A stretch of DNA of 64,000 bases from Proteobacteria bacterium UBA981 (GTDB lineage Bacteria; Pseudomonadota; Gammaproteobacteria; Ga0077536): NCBI GenBank assembly GCA_002292285.1, contig DBBP01000004.1, positions 1-64,000 on the forward strand, read 5' to 3'. Shown here piece after piece: positions 1-8,734 of the stretch; the first letter of the stretch is position 1; each line of letters starts with the position of its first letter. Made by a program: the position numbers and the translations under genes. The notes under the pieces were generated by a model, which had not been told where the DNA came from, ran no database searches, and worked only from the letters and a program-made list of their open reading frames with translations.

Positions 1-1185
1 CTGGGCTTTGCCTCCGGATTACCACTGGCCCTTTCCGACAGCACCATGCAAGCCTGGTTGACTGTGGCCAACGTCGATATTGCCACCATCGGACTATTCT
101 CGATGGTCGGCCTGCCATATGTGTTGAAGTTCGCCTGGGCGCCGCTACTGGACCGTTTTCAACCGGGGTGGCCAGGACGCCGACGCGACTGGATTCTACT
201 CAGCCAGCTCGCCCTGGTCGTTCTGTTGGCCGCAATTGGCGTATTCAACCCGGCCGACGGGGCGCTCGCCGTGCTCGGCCTTGCCGCTTTTCTGATAGCG
301 TTTCTATCTGCGAGCCAGGATATCGCTGTTGATGCCTACCGCTCCGAGGTCCTGAGTGAACGGGAGAGAGGCTTCGGTGCAGCGGTCTCTGTGACCGGCT
401 ATCGCATCGCTATGTTGGTCTCTGGTGCCGGCGCTTTGTTGATGGCGGATCAGATCGGTTTTTCCAACACCTACATTCTGATGGCAGGCGTTTTGTTGCT
501 CGGCGTACTGGCAAATCTTTTCGGCCCGCAATTAGCTGCCGACAACGTCGCGCCTACGAGTCTGAAAATCGCGATTGTCGGGCCCTTGAAAAGCTATTTT
601 TCGCGTGATTCGGCCTGGCTTTTGTTATTGCTGGTCTTGCTCTATAAGCTCGGCGATGCCTTTGCGGGGCGCCTGACTAGCGCATTCCTGCTGCGTGAGC
701 TTGGCTTTAGTCTGACCGATGTCGGTGCCATTTATAAAGGCCTGGGCTTGCTCGCGACCATTGCCGGGGCACTCTACGGCGGCGCGCTGATGTACCGGCT
801 CGGGCTCTACCGCTCGCTGCTCGTATTCGCCTTATTGCAGGCGGTCACAAATCTCGGTTTTTGCGCGCTTGCCCTGATGGGGGCCTCCTACTTCGGCATG
901 GTGACGGTCATCGGCCTGGAAAATCTCACCGGCGGCATGGGTACCGCCGCCTTCGTCGCTTTGCTGATGGCGATTTGCGAGCGTAGCTATACGGCTACCC
1001 AGTTCGCCATGCTGACAGCCGTTGCGAGTCTCGGGCGTGTGCTTGCCGGGCCGCCGTCAGGCTATTTGGTCGAGGCGATTGGGTGGCCCGGATTTTTCGC
1101 CCTGTCTTTTCTCATCGCGCTGCCGGCAGTGGCTTTGTTGATGCGCATTCGCGCGACTATCGAAAAGCTGGATGCGCCCGCATGA
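1..1185 (+). CDS. ampG: AmpG-type muropeptide MFS permease (5' end outside window)
   Basis: Inner-membrane major facilitator that imports anhydromuropeptides for cell-wall recycling. The frame is open from base 1, and the residues before the first ATG (46) read GFASGLPLALSDSTMQAWL, which matches the conserved first helix of AmpG. The true start therefore lies upstream. About 394 residues are visible, with roughly eleven hydrophobic segments and the loop YVLKFAWAPLLDRF, typical of AmpG/PAT1-like carriers. The stop overlaps the next start as ATGA, so the phosphoesterase gene is probably translationally coupled. A more general MFS 'AmpG-like' transporter is possible, but the N-terminal motif is strong. 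Confidence 0.85.
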   Translation: MGFASGLPLALSDSTMQAWLTVANVDIATIGLFSMVGLPYVLKFAWAPLLDRFQPGWPGRRRDWILLSQLALVVLLAAIGVFNPADGALAVLGLAAFLIAFLSASQDIAVDAYRSEVLSERERGFGAAVSVTGYRIAMLVSGAGALLMADQIGFSNTYILMAGVLLLGVLANLFGPQLAADNVAPTSLKIAIVGPLKSYFSRDSAWLLLLLVLLYKLGDAFAGRLTSAFLLRELGFSLTDVGAIYKGLGLLATIAGALYGGALMYRLGLYRSLLVFALLQAVTNLGFCALALMGASYFGMVTVIGLENLTGGMGTAAFVALLMAICERSYTATQFAMLTAVASLGRVLAGPPSGYLVEAIGWPGFFALSFLIALPAVALLMRIRATIEKLDAPA

Positions 1186-1736
1186 AGTGTCGCAGAGTTA
1201 CCTATACCGAAGCGCGCTCGATTGCCATCGTCGCTGACACCCATGGCCAGCTTGCCAATAATCTTGTTGACCAGTTTGCGGACGCTGATGTCATCGTGCA
1301 CGCAGGTGACGTCGGCAACCTACAGGTTCTTGAAACGATGGCAGGGATCGCGCCGCTCGAGGCGGTACGTGGCAATAATGACGTCATCAGCAAATGGCCG
1401 AAGGGCGAATCGAACGTCTGTTCTGCGCTGCCAGACGCACTTGTACTTGACCTTAGCGGCGGTGAGTTAGTTGTCGCGCACGGCCATCAATGGCCACGTC
1501 CGGCAAGCCGTCATCAACAGTTACGCAAACGATGGCCTGCAGCGCGCTGCATTGTGTATGGGCATAGCCATAGAATGGTGATCGACCAGTGTTGTGAGCC
1601 GTGGGTGATCAATCCTGGTGCTGCGGGACGCGCCCGAGCCTATGGCGGTGCAGGCTGGCTCGGGCTGACAATTGAGCGGCGCCAGTGGCGCGTAACGCCC
1701 AACCGTTTTTTGTGGACGGACCAGGCATCTGCTTAG
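1182..1736 (+). CDS. YfcE/MJ0936-type metallophosphoesterase
   Basis: Small cytoplasmic calcineurin-like phosphodiesterase of 184 residues. The metal-binding signature is complete and in order: DTH (19-21), GDVG (42-45), GNND (64-67), HGH (100-102) and GHSH (127-130). This fits the YfcE family, whose members hydrolyse phosphodiesters with two divalent metals; the natural substrate is usually unknown. ATG 1182 is chosen because it overlaps the ampG stop (ATGA) and places the first metal motif at the usual distance. The same frame is open further upstream but would run deep into ampG. Confidence 0.87.
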   Translation: MKCRRVTYTEARSIAIVADTHGQLANNLVDQFADADVIVHAGDVGNLQVLETMAGIAPLEAVRGNNDVISKWPKGESNVCSALPDALVLDLSGGELVVAHGHQWPRPASRHQQLRKRWPAARCIVYGHSHRMVIDQCCEPWVINPGAAGRARAYGGAGWLGLTIERRQWRVTPNRFLWTDQASA

Positions 1737-1814
1737 CGTTGGTTCGCAGTCGCAAACGAGTACGGACACGAAGGGTTGTGTTGTCGGGCTGCGCTACGCG
1801 CAGGAGGAAACAAT

Positions 1815-2285
1815 ATGCAGTACGTCGTTCAATTCGCCATCGGACTAGGAATTCTTGTCGTCGCGGCATTCGGTGTCATGGGGTGGTGGTCGGGGCACCG
1901 TAGCGAGCCTGTGCTCGGCGTTCACGCGGGGCAACTCTCCGCATGTCCTGCTAGTCCGAATTGTGTTTCCAGCGAATCCGGGTCGGGGAACACTGAACAA
2001 TCGACGGTTAACACAATCGCGCTTCCCGATGCGGATACGGAGCGCCATTGGCAGGTGCTGCTCGACACTGTCAGGGCGCACGGTGGCGCGATCCAGGTTC
2101 AGGATGGCGATTATGTTCACGCGACGTTCACCAGCGCCGTGTTTCGTTTTATCGATGACCTCGAATTGCGTCGCGAGGGGCGCATCGTGCACGTGCGCTC
2201 GGCTTCACGAGTAGGGCATTCCGATCTGGGCGCGAACCGCAAACGCGTGGCCGCAATCCAGCTTGCCTTCAACTCCGGCGGCTAG
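1815..2285 (+). CDS. DUF1499 family protein with N-terminal membrane anchor
   Basis: 156-residue protein. An N-terminal hydrophobic segment (residues 3-22) is followed by a soluble domain containing CPASPNCVSSES and, near the C-terminus, IHVRSASRVGHSDLGANRKR. Both are hallmarks of DUF1499 proteins, whose biochemical role is unknown. The domain probably faces the periplasm. Start chosen at ATG 1815 because AGGAGG precedes it; the frame is open upstream but without a ribosome site. It is convergent with the CoxG-like gene, whose stop is 10 bases away. Confidence 0.85.
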   Translation: MQYVVQFAIGLGILVVAAFGVMGWWSGHRSEPVLGVHAGQLSACPASPNCVSSESGSGNTEQSTVNTIALPDADTERHWQVLLDTVRAHGGAIQVQDGDYVHATFTSAVFRFIDDLELRREGRIVHVRSASRVGHSDLGANRKRVAAIQLAFNSGG

Positions 2286-2295
2286 TGACAGGCCG

Positions 2296-2871
2296 CTAGC
2301 TCAGGGTCAAGTAGGCGGCGAGCGCCGCAGTCGCGAGCCCGGCAACTATCCAAACCCGTGTTTTCGACGCTGCGGAATCGGGCTTTATCGGTTCACCGTC
2401 ATCATCGCTGGGCTGCGAGGCCGGCGCATCCGGCGGAACCAGCAAGGCCTCGAAATTGTTGAAAAATTCTGCGGCGAGTTTTTGCGCTGTATTTTGGACT
2501 AACTGACCGCCAAGTTGGGCGAGCTTGCCACCAATGTCTGCTTTGACTTCGTAGTCGAGTAGCGTAACGCCGTTGTTCTCTGTCAGACGAACTTGCGCCT
2601 GCACCTTGGCGTGCCCGGCCGGGCCGCCGCGCCCTTCACCTTTAAGGGAGTAGCTTTCCGGTACAACGATATCACTGAGGGTGACTTGTCCCTTGAAGCG
2701 CGCTTTCAGAGGACCGACCTTGGCGCTGACAGTCGCGGTGAATTGATTGTCTGCAGTGGACTCAATGGCCTCGCACCCAGGGATGGCCTGGCGTAGGATT
2801 TCCGCGTCATTCAGCGCGGCAAACACGCTCTCGCGCGGCAAATTGATCGAGATTTGATCGGTGAGTTCCAA
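2296..2871 (-). CDS. CoxG-like SRPBCC protein with C-terminal membrane anchor
   Basis: 191-residue member of the CoxG branch of the START/SRPBCC fold. The N-terminus (ELTDQISINLPRESVFAALN) and the segments CEAIES, KVGPLKARFKG and LGGQL typify CoxG. A final hydrophobic stretch (about 172-190) should anchor it in the membrane, as in CoxG proteins that tether molybdenum hydroxylases and are linked to quinone transfer. TTG 2871 is preferred: GGAGG lies 10 bases upstream and the product aligns with CoxG starts, whereas the TTG at 2880 is too close to that site. It is last in the hydroxylase gene set, 155 bases after the large-subunit stop. Confidence 0.85.
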   Translation of the reverse strand: MELTDQISINLPRESVFAALNDAEILRQAIPGCEAIESTADNQFTATVSAKVGPLKARFKGQVTLSDIVVPESYSLKGEGRGGPAGHAKVQAQVRLTENNGVTLLDYEVKADIGGKLAQLGGQLVQNTAQKLAAEFFNNFEALLVPPDAPASQPSDDDGEPIKPDSAASKTRVWIVAGLATAALAAYLTLS

Positions 2872-3026
2872 TACTTTCAAGCCTCCGCAAAGGTCAGGCG
2901 TTAGTGAATAGCGAGATGCTGGTCATGTTCGGCGATCGTTCGATATCGCCTTAGCGAATCTGGCGGCGCGAATCTGCGTTCGACACCACGCCCAATCCAA
3001 GTTCGAACGCGCGAGTTTGTCGGTGC

Positions 3027-5441
3027 TCAATGATCGGATTGTTGGCGAGCGTCTCGCAAGTGTTTCCAGACCAGGTTCGGTCGCAGCGGCAACTGAGTAA
3101 TTTCGATCCCGAACGGCGTCAGCGCGTCGCATACCGCGTTGGCTAAAGCCCCCGGTACTGAGCTGGGTCGCCCTTCGCCGATGCCACGTGTTCCCAGCGG
3201 CGTATGTGGGCACGGCGTCGGTGCGTAAGTGATTTCGATGTCGGGCACATCAGCTGCAGTAGCCAGTTTGTAATGTTCGAAATCTGCCGTCAGTTGTTGG
3301 CCTTGATCATCGTAGATAAATTCTTCGAACATCGCGTTAGACAAACCTTGCACGATAGCGCCGTGCATCTGCCCATCGACCACCATCGGATTGATCACAT
3401 TGCCCACGTCTTCCGACGTGACCCAGCGCAAAATTTTGAACTCGCCACTGTCGATGTCGACTTCCACGACACAACAATCGGCGTTGAAACAGATCATCGG
3501 TTTCGCTGCTTCGAAAAATGCTGTGGTTTCCAGACCGCCAACTTCACCCTCGGGCATGTTGATGGGAAACATGATGATGCGTTCCACGATGTCTTTGAAC
3601 GATTGCCGTTTAGTGTCGTCGCCGAGGTAAATCACCTCGCCGTTCTTGAATTCGAAGTGCTGCAAGCTGGCCTCGATCTGTAGGTCGTGGGCGAGAATTC
3701 GGGTGATTTTGTCCTTCAGTTGGGTGCAGGCATCGGATACGGCACTCACAAAGTAGGAGCCCGCACGGGCGCCGATTGAACCCGCTCCGAACGGGGTTGT
3801 TCCGGTGTCTCCGGTCTTCAGAACGACATCCGCGGGGTTGATCGCAAACTCTGCCGCGACAACTTGTGCGGCCGTGGTTTCATGACCCTGACCGGCAGGC
3901 GCGTCGCCTCCGAAGACCAGCACCTTGCCGCGTGGATCGAGCCGGACGGTCGCCGCGCCATAGCCCGGCTGGTTCTCCATCGGGACCAGTTGTTCTGACG
4001 CGACGCCGGACAATTCAACGCCACACGCAAAACCGATGCCAAGGTAACGCCCGGCTTCGCGCGCGCGCGCCTGTTCGGCGCGAAAGCTGCTCAAATCGGC
4101 TTGATCCATCAAGTTATCCCAGACCTTGAGGAAATCGCCGGAGTCGTAGTACTCATTGGTGACAGACGTGTAGGGCAAGGAAGGGATCAGGTTTTGCCGG
4201 CGCAGGGTGCTTGGCTCAATCGCCATTTTGTGAGCAATCATGTCAATGGCACGCTCGAGGGCAAAGCGAATCGGAAAGTGGCCGAATGCCCGCGATGGCG
4301 TCAGGCAGGCCTTGTTGGTCGTTGCGACCTGCAAGCGCACGTCACCCTTGTCCCAGGTATAGGCATTCGGCAACTCGACGTTGCCGAGGAAGGGCATCAC
4401 GAAACCCCAGTAGACGCCAGTCGTGCCAACGCCATTGTCGGTGATGCAATGGTTGCGTACTGCCAGCAGTTTGCCGTTTTCGTTTGCGGCAATTTCGAGG
4501 GTGTTGATCTGGTCGCGTTCCTGGCCGACATTCATCAGACTTTCATAGCGAGACTCAATCCAGCGCACGGGTCGCTTCAGTTCGCGTGCAGCGTGCGCAA
4601 TGATGAGGTTCTCGCGGTAAAACGGTGCCTTAACGCCAAATCCGCCACCTTGATCGCGCGGCGCAATGACGCGTACTTTCTCAGCTGAGATATCCAGAAT
4701 GTCGATCAGAGCGAGGCGGTCGATGTGCGGCCGCTGGGTGGTGATATAAGCTGTCAGGCCGTCAGAGTCGTTCCACTCGCACAACACACCGCGCGGCTCC
4801 ATGGGTGTGATGCCTGTTCGCTGGACCCGAAAGCGTTCTTTGACGGTGTACGCAGCATGCTCGAATATCTTCTCAACTTCCTCATTGTTCGCCTGTTTCT
4901 CCTGCTCCGTTTCGCCACCACAAAACGACATCGCGAAAATCTCGTTGCCGCCGTCGCCCTCGTGCACATGCGCGCAGTCCGCTTCCAGTGCGCGTTCTGG
5001 ATCGAGGATCGGCTCGAGCTCTTCGTAGTCTACGAAGACACTTTCCGCAGCATCTTCAGCGACATATTTATCACGTGCGATAACCAACGCGACAGGTTCG
5101 CCGTGGAACTTGACGGTATCGATCGCGAGCGGCCAGAAGGTTGGGTATCGCGCGGGTAAATTTGGCAGCAGTACTGGCTGTGGCATGGACTTGATGACGT
5201 CCTTAATGTCGGCGCCGGTGTAAATCGCAACCACGCCGGTCATCGCCCGGGCTTCGCTGGAATCTATCTCGAGGATGCGTGCGTGCGCATATTCACTACG
5301 CACGAACACCGCGTGCAAAGTTCCCGGCAGGACGATGTCAGCCAGGTAGCGGCCGTCGCCGGCGAGCAGGCGTTGATCCTCCTTACGGGCCAGTCGCGCG
5401 CCCAGCCAGTCCTTACTGTGTTCAACTTCCGTGGTAGCCAT
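3027..5441 (-). CDS. Molybdenum hydroxylase large (MoCo-binding) subunit, CoxL-like
   Basis: 804-residue catalytic subunit of the xanthine oxidase/CO dehydrogenase family. Seen: N-terminal a/b hammerhead domain, cofactor loop QGGGFGVK followed by RPVRWIESR, the segment GGDAPAGQGHET, and the active-site glutamate in GIGEG (Glu756). The loop that in CO dehydrogenase reads AYRCSFR, and in form-II enzymes AYRGAGR, here reads PSRAFGH (382-388). The copper-binding cysteine is absent, so this is unlikely to oxidise CO; the substrate is unknown. A strong AGGAGGGG site precedes ATG 5441, nine bases after the S-subunit stop. Partners are the S and M subunits and the CoxG-like anchor. XdhC and MocA, encoded 55 kb away, could supply the cofactor. 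Confidence 0.88.
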   Translation of the reverse strand: MATTEVEHSKDWLGARLARKEDQRLLAGDGRYLADIVLPGTLHAVFVRSEYAHARILEIDSSEARAMTGVVAIYTGADIKDVIKSMPQPVLLPNLPARYPTFWPLAIDTVKFHGEPVALVIARDKYVAEDAAESVFVDYEELEPILDPERALEADCAHVHEGDGGNEIFAMSFCGGETEQEKQANNEEVEKIFEHAAYTVKERFRVQRTGITPMEPRGVLCEWNDSDGLTAYITTQRPHIDRLALIDILDISAEKVRVIAPRDQGGGFGVKAPFYRENLIIAHAARELKRPVRWIESRYESLMNVGQERDQINTLEIAANENGKLLAVRNHCITDNGVGTTGVYWGFVMPFLGNVELPNAYTWDKGDVRLQVATTNKACLTPSRAFGHFPIRFALERAIDMIAHKMAIEPSTLRRQNLIPSLPYTSVTNEYYDSGDFLKVWDNLMDQADLSSFRAEQARAREAGRYLGIGFACGVELSGVASEQLVPMENQPGYGAATVRLDPRGKVLVFGGDAPAGQGHETTAAQVVAAEFAINPADVVLKTGDTGTTPFGAGSIGARAGSYFVSAVSDACTQLKDKITRILAHDLQIEASLQHFEFKNGEVIYLGDDTKRQSFKDIVERIIMFPINMPEGEVGGLETTAFFEAAKPMICFNADCCVVEVDIDSGEFKILRWVTSEDVGNVINPMVVDGQMHGAIVQGLSNAMFEEFIYDDQGQQLTADFEHYKLATAADVPDIEITYAPTPCPHTPLGTRGIGEGRPSSVPGALANAVCDALTPFGIEITQLPLRPNLVWKHLRDARQQSDH

Positions 5442-5450
5442 ATGCCCCTC

Positions 5451-5927
5451 CTAACTGGTCTCGCGCATGGCGCGGGCAGCATTGCGTACCGCTTTGACGA
5501 TCTGTACGTAGCCCGTGCATCGACACAGGTTGCCAATCAGACCGTGGCGTATCTCGTCGTCAGTGGGGTCAGGATTAAGCGTAAGAAACTCGCTCATGTT
5601 CATGAGTATTCCCGGCGTACAAAAACCACATTGCAGACCGTGCTCGTCACTGAACGATTGCTGCAGCGCGGAGAGTGGGCCGCCGTTGGCAAGACCTTCA
5701 ACGGTGGTGATTTCATGGCCGTCGGCCTGCGCAGCCAACAACAAACAGCTCTTCACTGCCTCGCCATCCAGATGCACCGTACAGGCGCCGCATACGCCTT
5801 CGTAGGTGCAACCAACGTGGGTCCCGGTTAGCGTTAGCTGGTCGCGCAGATAGTCGACCAGCAGCATGCGCTCGGTGACGGTGTCCTCAAAGACTTCGCC
5901 GTTAACAGTGAGCTTGATGTTGATCAT
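5451..5927 (-). CDS. Molybdenum hydroxylase small subunit with two [2Fe-2S] clusters
   Basis: 158-residue electron-transfer subunit. The N-terminal plant-type ferredoxin domain carries C40, C46, C49 and C61. The C-terminal helical domain carries C100, C103, C135 and C137 in QCGFCTPG and LCRCTGY. It passes electrons from the Mo centre to the FAD subunit. The first cluster motif is unusual: GCTYEGVCGAC gives C-x5-C-x2-C, whereas the family normally has C-x4-C-x2-C. I checked this on the reverse complement of about 5785-5812. The gene sits between the M and L subunit genes with short gaps (21 and 9 bases), consistent with one transcript. Confidence 0.9.
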   Translation of the reverse strand: MINIKLTVNGEVFEDTVTERMLLVDYLRDQLTLTGTHVGCTYEGVCGACTVHLDGEAVKSCLLLAAQADGHEITTVEGLANGGPLSALQQSFSDEHGLQCGFCTPGILMNMSEFLTLNPDPTDDEIRHGLIGNLCRCTGYVQIVKAVRNAARAMRETS

Positions 5928-5948
5928 GCCAATGCTCCGTGTCGGTTC

Positions 5949-6833
5949 TTATGCTTCGCCACGCGCGCGTCTGAATGCCGTGGCGGTCACGTCACGGCCG
6001 ATCGAGACAATCAATTGGCGGCGATAATCTGCATCCGCAGACATGTCGGAATGGGTGTCGGTGTCTTGTGCAATACGTTTCAGCGCAGCTTCGATTGCAT
6101 CTGCGTCACCATCACAGCCAAGTAACAGGCTGTCACCGGCTGCAACGTGCGTTGCGCCATTGGCCAGGCCAGACAACACCACCCGTGCAGATTCACAGCG
6201 CCCGTCAGCGTCGAGAGAAACCCGTACACACACGCCGATTACAGGCAGTGCGTCTGTGACCAGGCCCCATTTCGCGTAGGCACTGCCTGAGCGTTCGACA
6301 AACAGTGGCCACTCGACGCTAAGGAGTATTTCGTCGTCGTTACGAGCGGTCTCAAGTGGCCCTAAGAAAAAGTCATCTGCAGCCACGCTCCGCGAGGCGC
6401 CATCGCCGGACGTGAGTCTGAGTTGGCCTTGCAGACCCAAAACGACTGCAGGCGTGCATGAAGCAGCATAGTTCCAGCACACGCTGCCACCAATCGTGCC
6501 GCGATTGCGCACCTGTCGATCGCCGACCCGGCGCGCCGCATCGCCAAGCGCCGCGAAACCACCTTGCAGTTCTGCGCTTGCAGCAATCTCGACGTAGCGC
6601 GTCATTGCCCCAATGCGCACGCCCGAGGCGTCGCTGACAATACCTTTAAGTTCGCTGATTGCTTGCAAATCGACGACGCATTGCGGCCGCAGCATGCGCG
6701 ATTTCATAGCTTGCATCGCACTCTGGCCGCCAGCCAGGAAGATCGCGTCGCCGGCCTCGTAGCGCGCTATTGCGGCAAGTGCGTCTGCGACAGATTGCGG
6801 TCGAACATATTCCTCGATCAGGGCTGGATACAT
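5949..6833 (-). CDS. Molybdenum hydroxylase medium (FAD-binding) subunit
   Basis: 294-residue FAD subunit of the CoxM/CutM type. FAD-binding motifs are visible as AGGQSAMQAMKSRM (34-47) and TIGGSVCWN (113-121), followed by the CO dehydrogenase flavoprotein C-terminal domain. It accepts electrons from the 2Fe-2S subunit and passes them on, probably to quinone. ATG 6833 is preferred over an upstream in-frame start (6893) because GGAGGG lies just ahead and the product begins MYPALIEEYVRP, the usual family N-terminus. It is the first gene of the minus-strand M-S-L-G set; an extended -10 lies about 70 bases upstream. Confidence 0.9.
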   Translation of the reverse strand: MYPALIEEYVRPQSVADALAAIARYEAGDAIFLAGGQSAMQAMKSRMLRPQCVVDLQAISELKGIVSDASGVRIGAMTRYVEIAASAELQGGFAALGDAARRVGDRQVRNRGTIGGSVCWNYAASCTPAVVLGLQGQLRLTSGDGASRSVAADDFFLGPLETARNDDEILLSVEWPLFVERSGSAYAKWGLVTDALPVIGVCVRVSLDADGRCESARVVLSGLANGATHVAAGDSLLLGCDGDADAIEAALKRIAQDTDTHSDMSADADYRRQLIVSIGRDVTATAFRRARGEA

Positions 6834-6904
6834 GTGCGCTCCCTCCTGGTTATCGGTGCTCGGCTTAGCAGACGGATGAGGATCCGTTTGCACTGGCCAT
6901 CACG

Positions 6905-6910
6905 ATTGTA
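6905..6910 (-). promoter_or_regulatory. Candidate extended -10 for the hydroxylase operon
   Basis: On the minus strand the sequence reads TGCTACAAT, an extended -10 (TGn before TACAAT). It would give a leader of roughly 65 bases before the FAD-subunit start. No good -35 is present at 17-18 bases, as expected for an extended -10 promoter. The rest of the 291-base gap 6834-7124 shows no gene or terminator to me. Assigned by eye only. Confidence 0.4.
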
Positions 6911-7124
6911 GCACCAGCTTTTTGATGAACCTTGCGTGGCGAAAACGACCTTCACGCATGACGCGGGCGAGAGCGAATAGACCGTGTACAACGGGTGTCT
7001 CGCTGTTTTCTGCAACTGGGCCAGCGCCACACTGGACTCGATTCGAGGTCGTTGCACTCCTGCAACTTTCGACCGTTACGATGAATAGATAAGAAGCTGG
7101 CGGTTTCTGCAGTGCGGGTGTTGC

Positions 7125-8195
7125 TCAGTGGCCAAGTGCGCTGATTATTCTCGCCACCGCCGAAGATAGTTCGAGCACATCGGTCTCGGTGGTATCGAAG
7201 GAAGTTATCCAACGCGCAATTGATTCCTGTTCATCCCAGGTATAGAAGTAAAAGGATTTTTGTAGTTCGGTGATCACAGGTTGCGGCAACCGGGGAAACA
7301 GCATGTTGCAGTCAACCGGGCAGATGAAATCCAGGCCATCAATGTCAGTACAGTGTGTCACGAGCAGGCTCGCCATCTGGTTGGCCTGGGATGCCAGCGT
7401 TCGCCACAGCTCGTCCTCCAGATAGGCAAGAAACTGTGCAGAGATAAAGCGCATCTTCGATGCTAATTGCATCGCCTGCTTGCGCGTGTAGTCGGCATGG
7501 AGCGTCGCAGCGCGATTGAAAATTAGCACTGCTTCGCCACCCAGCAAGCCGTTTTTCGTGCCGCCGAACGAGAGAATATCAACGCCGCATTCCGGACCGA
7601 GCTCGGCGAGAGTACAGCCCAGGGCGGCGGCGGCGTTCGCGAAACGTGCCCCATCGACATGTAGCAACAAGCCGTGTTGGTGGACGAAATCGGCCAGTTC
7701 GCGGAGCTCCTCGCGACTGTATAACACACCATATTCAGTCGGCTGGGTGACGGTTACAACGCGGGGTCGGGTGTGATGAACGCCGCGTCCGGGGCCCAGA
7801 TACGGTGTAATCTCGGCGCTCGATATTTTGCCGAACTGATGCGCGATCGGGATTAGTTTACCGCCCAGGAATCGTTCTGGAGCGGCGCATTCACTCGACC
7901 ACACGTGCGCGCTGTCGGCGCACAGAACCGCCTCATGCGGGCGGGTTACGGCGGCCAGACTGATCACATTTGCACCCGTTCCGCCGAAACAGAACAGTAC
8001 TTCAGCGTCACTATTGAATGCCTCACACAGCGCGGCGCTGGCCCGGGCCGTCCAGGGGTCGTCGCCGTACGCCGGTGTGTGCCCCTGATTCGCGGCCGCG
8101 ATCGCGGCGAGGACACGCGGGTGGACCCCAGAGGCGTTATCGCTGGCGAATGCACGTTCGTTCACTGGGCGGCACTGATCCGCAGTGGTGTCCAA
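7125..8195 (-). CDS. ltaE: Low-specificity L-threonine aldolase
   Basis: 356-residue PLP enzyme of fold type I that cleaves L-threonine/allo-threonine to glycine and acetaldehyde. Diagnostic segments are FASDNASGVHP near the N-terminus, HVDGAR (PLP-contacting Asp181) and the Schiff-base lysine in SFGGTKNG (Lys214). Length fits the family. The start codon lies inside the upstream GFA gene, overlapping by 34 bases, which suggests coupled translation. A general beta-eliminating lyase label is the alternative, but the threonine-aldolase motifs are clear. Confidence 0.85.
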   Translation of the reverse strand: MDTTADQCRPVNERAFASDNASGVHPRVLAAIAAANQGHTPAYGDDPWTARASAALCEAFNSDAEVLFCFGGTGANVISLAAVTRPHEAVLCADSAHVWSSECAAPERFLGGKLIPIAHQFGKISSAEITPYLGPGRGVHHTRPRVVTVTQPTEYGVLYSREELRELADFVHQHGLLLHVDGARFANAAAALGCTLAELGPECGVDILSFGGTKNGLLGGEAVLIFNRAATLHADYTRKQAMQLASKMRFISAQFLAYLEDELWRTLASQANQMASLLVTHCTDIDGLDFICPVDCNMLFPRLPQPVITELQKSFYFYTWDEQESIARWITSFDTTETDVLELSSAVARIISALGH

Positions 8196-8590
8196 TTACG
8201 CCGACGCCGCGCAAGGCGGGCCTGCGATGTCTCGCCCTCGAAATCGCTTGGTTCGTGTTGCACGGCACGCGGCTCGAGGCTGGTGAACGTGTTGATGTTG
8301 GTTACAGCGGCCAAGTGATGGCCGGATTCGGAACTGGCAAACGGCACGATGCCGCAAATCGCACACAAGTGGAAAGTCGCAGTGCTGTGACCAAAATGAT
8401 AGTGACTGACCTGCGCAGCTTGCTTGATTATCACGTCCAGGTGCGCGTTCGGATCAGACGTCCACACTGCGCCTTGTCGCTGGCAGTATCCGCAGCCACA
8501 AGCGCGACCACGTAGCGCGTGGGCCGGTGTTGGCCAGCGGAGTTGGTAGTCGATGTTCCCGCAGTGACACTGGCCGGTGATGATTACCAT
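8162..8590 (-). CDS. GFA / CENP-V family zinc protein
   Basis: 142-residue protein of the glutathione-dependent formaldehyde-activating (Gfa/CENP-V) fold. The zinc ligands are visible as GQCHCGN (N-terminus), CGCGYCQRQG (middle) and CAICGI (about 97-102). Many members are uncharacterised, so formaldehyde activation should not be assumed. The C-terminal 30 residues are arginine-rich and partly overlap the ltaE start. No strong ribosome site precedes ATG 8590. Confidence 0.8.
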   Translation of the reverse strand: MVIITGQCHCGNIDYQLRWPTPAHALRGRACGCGYCQRQGAVWTSDPNAHLDVIIKQAAQVSHYHFGHSTATFHLCAICGIVPFASSESGHHLAAVTNINTFTSLEPRAVQHEPSDFEGETSQARLARRRRNWTPLRISAAQ

Positions 8591-8734
8591 GATTACTTGT
8601 GTCGAAGTCCGCGTCAGTTACGGAGTTGGGGCCGCACGCGGCTAAGCGGTGCTGGTATCGCGATGAAATTCACCGCACCGGTCGTTGTGAGGCAGCGACC
8701 AGAAATCGTGTAATCCTGGCCCATCGCGCTGCCG

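Noticed and set aside
3027..6833. Annotation as aerobic CO dehydrogenase
   Set aside because: The large subunit lacks the AYRCSFR loop and its copper-binding cysteine, and none of coxD, coxE or coxF is present.
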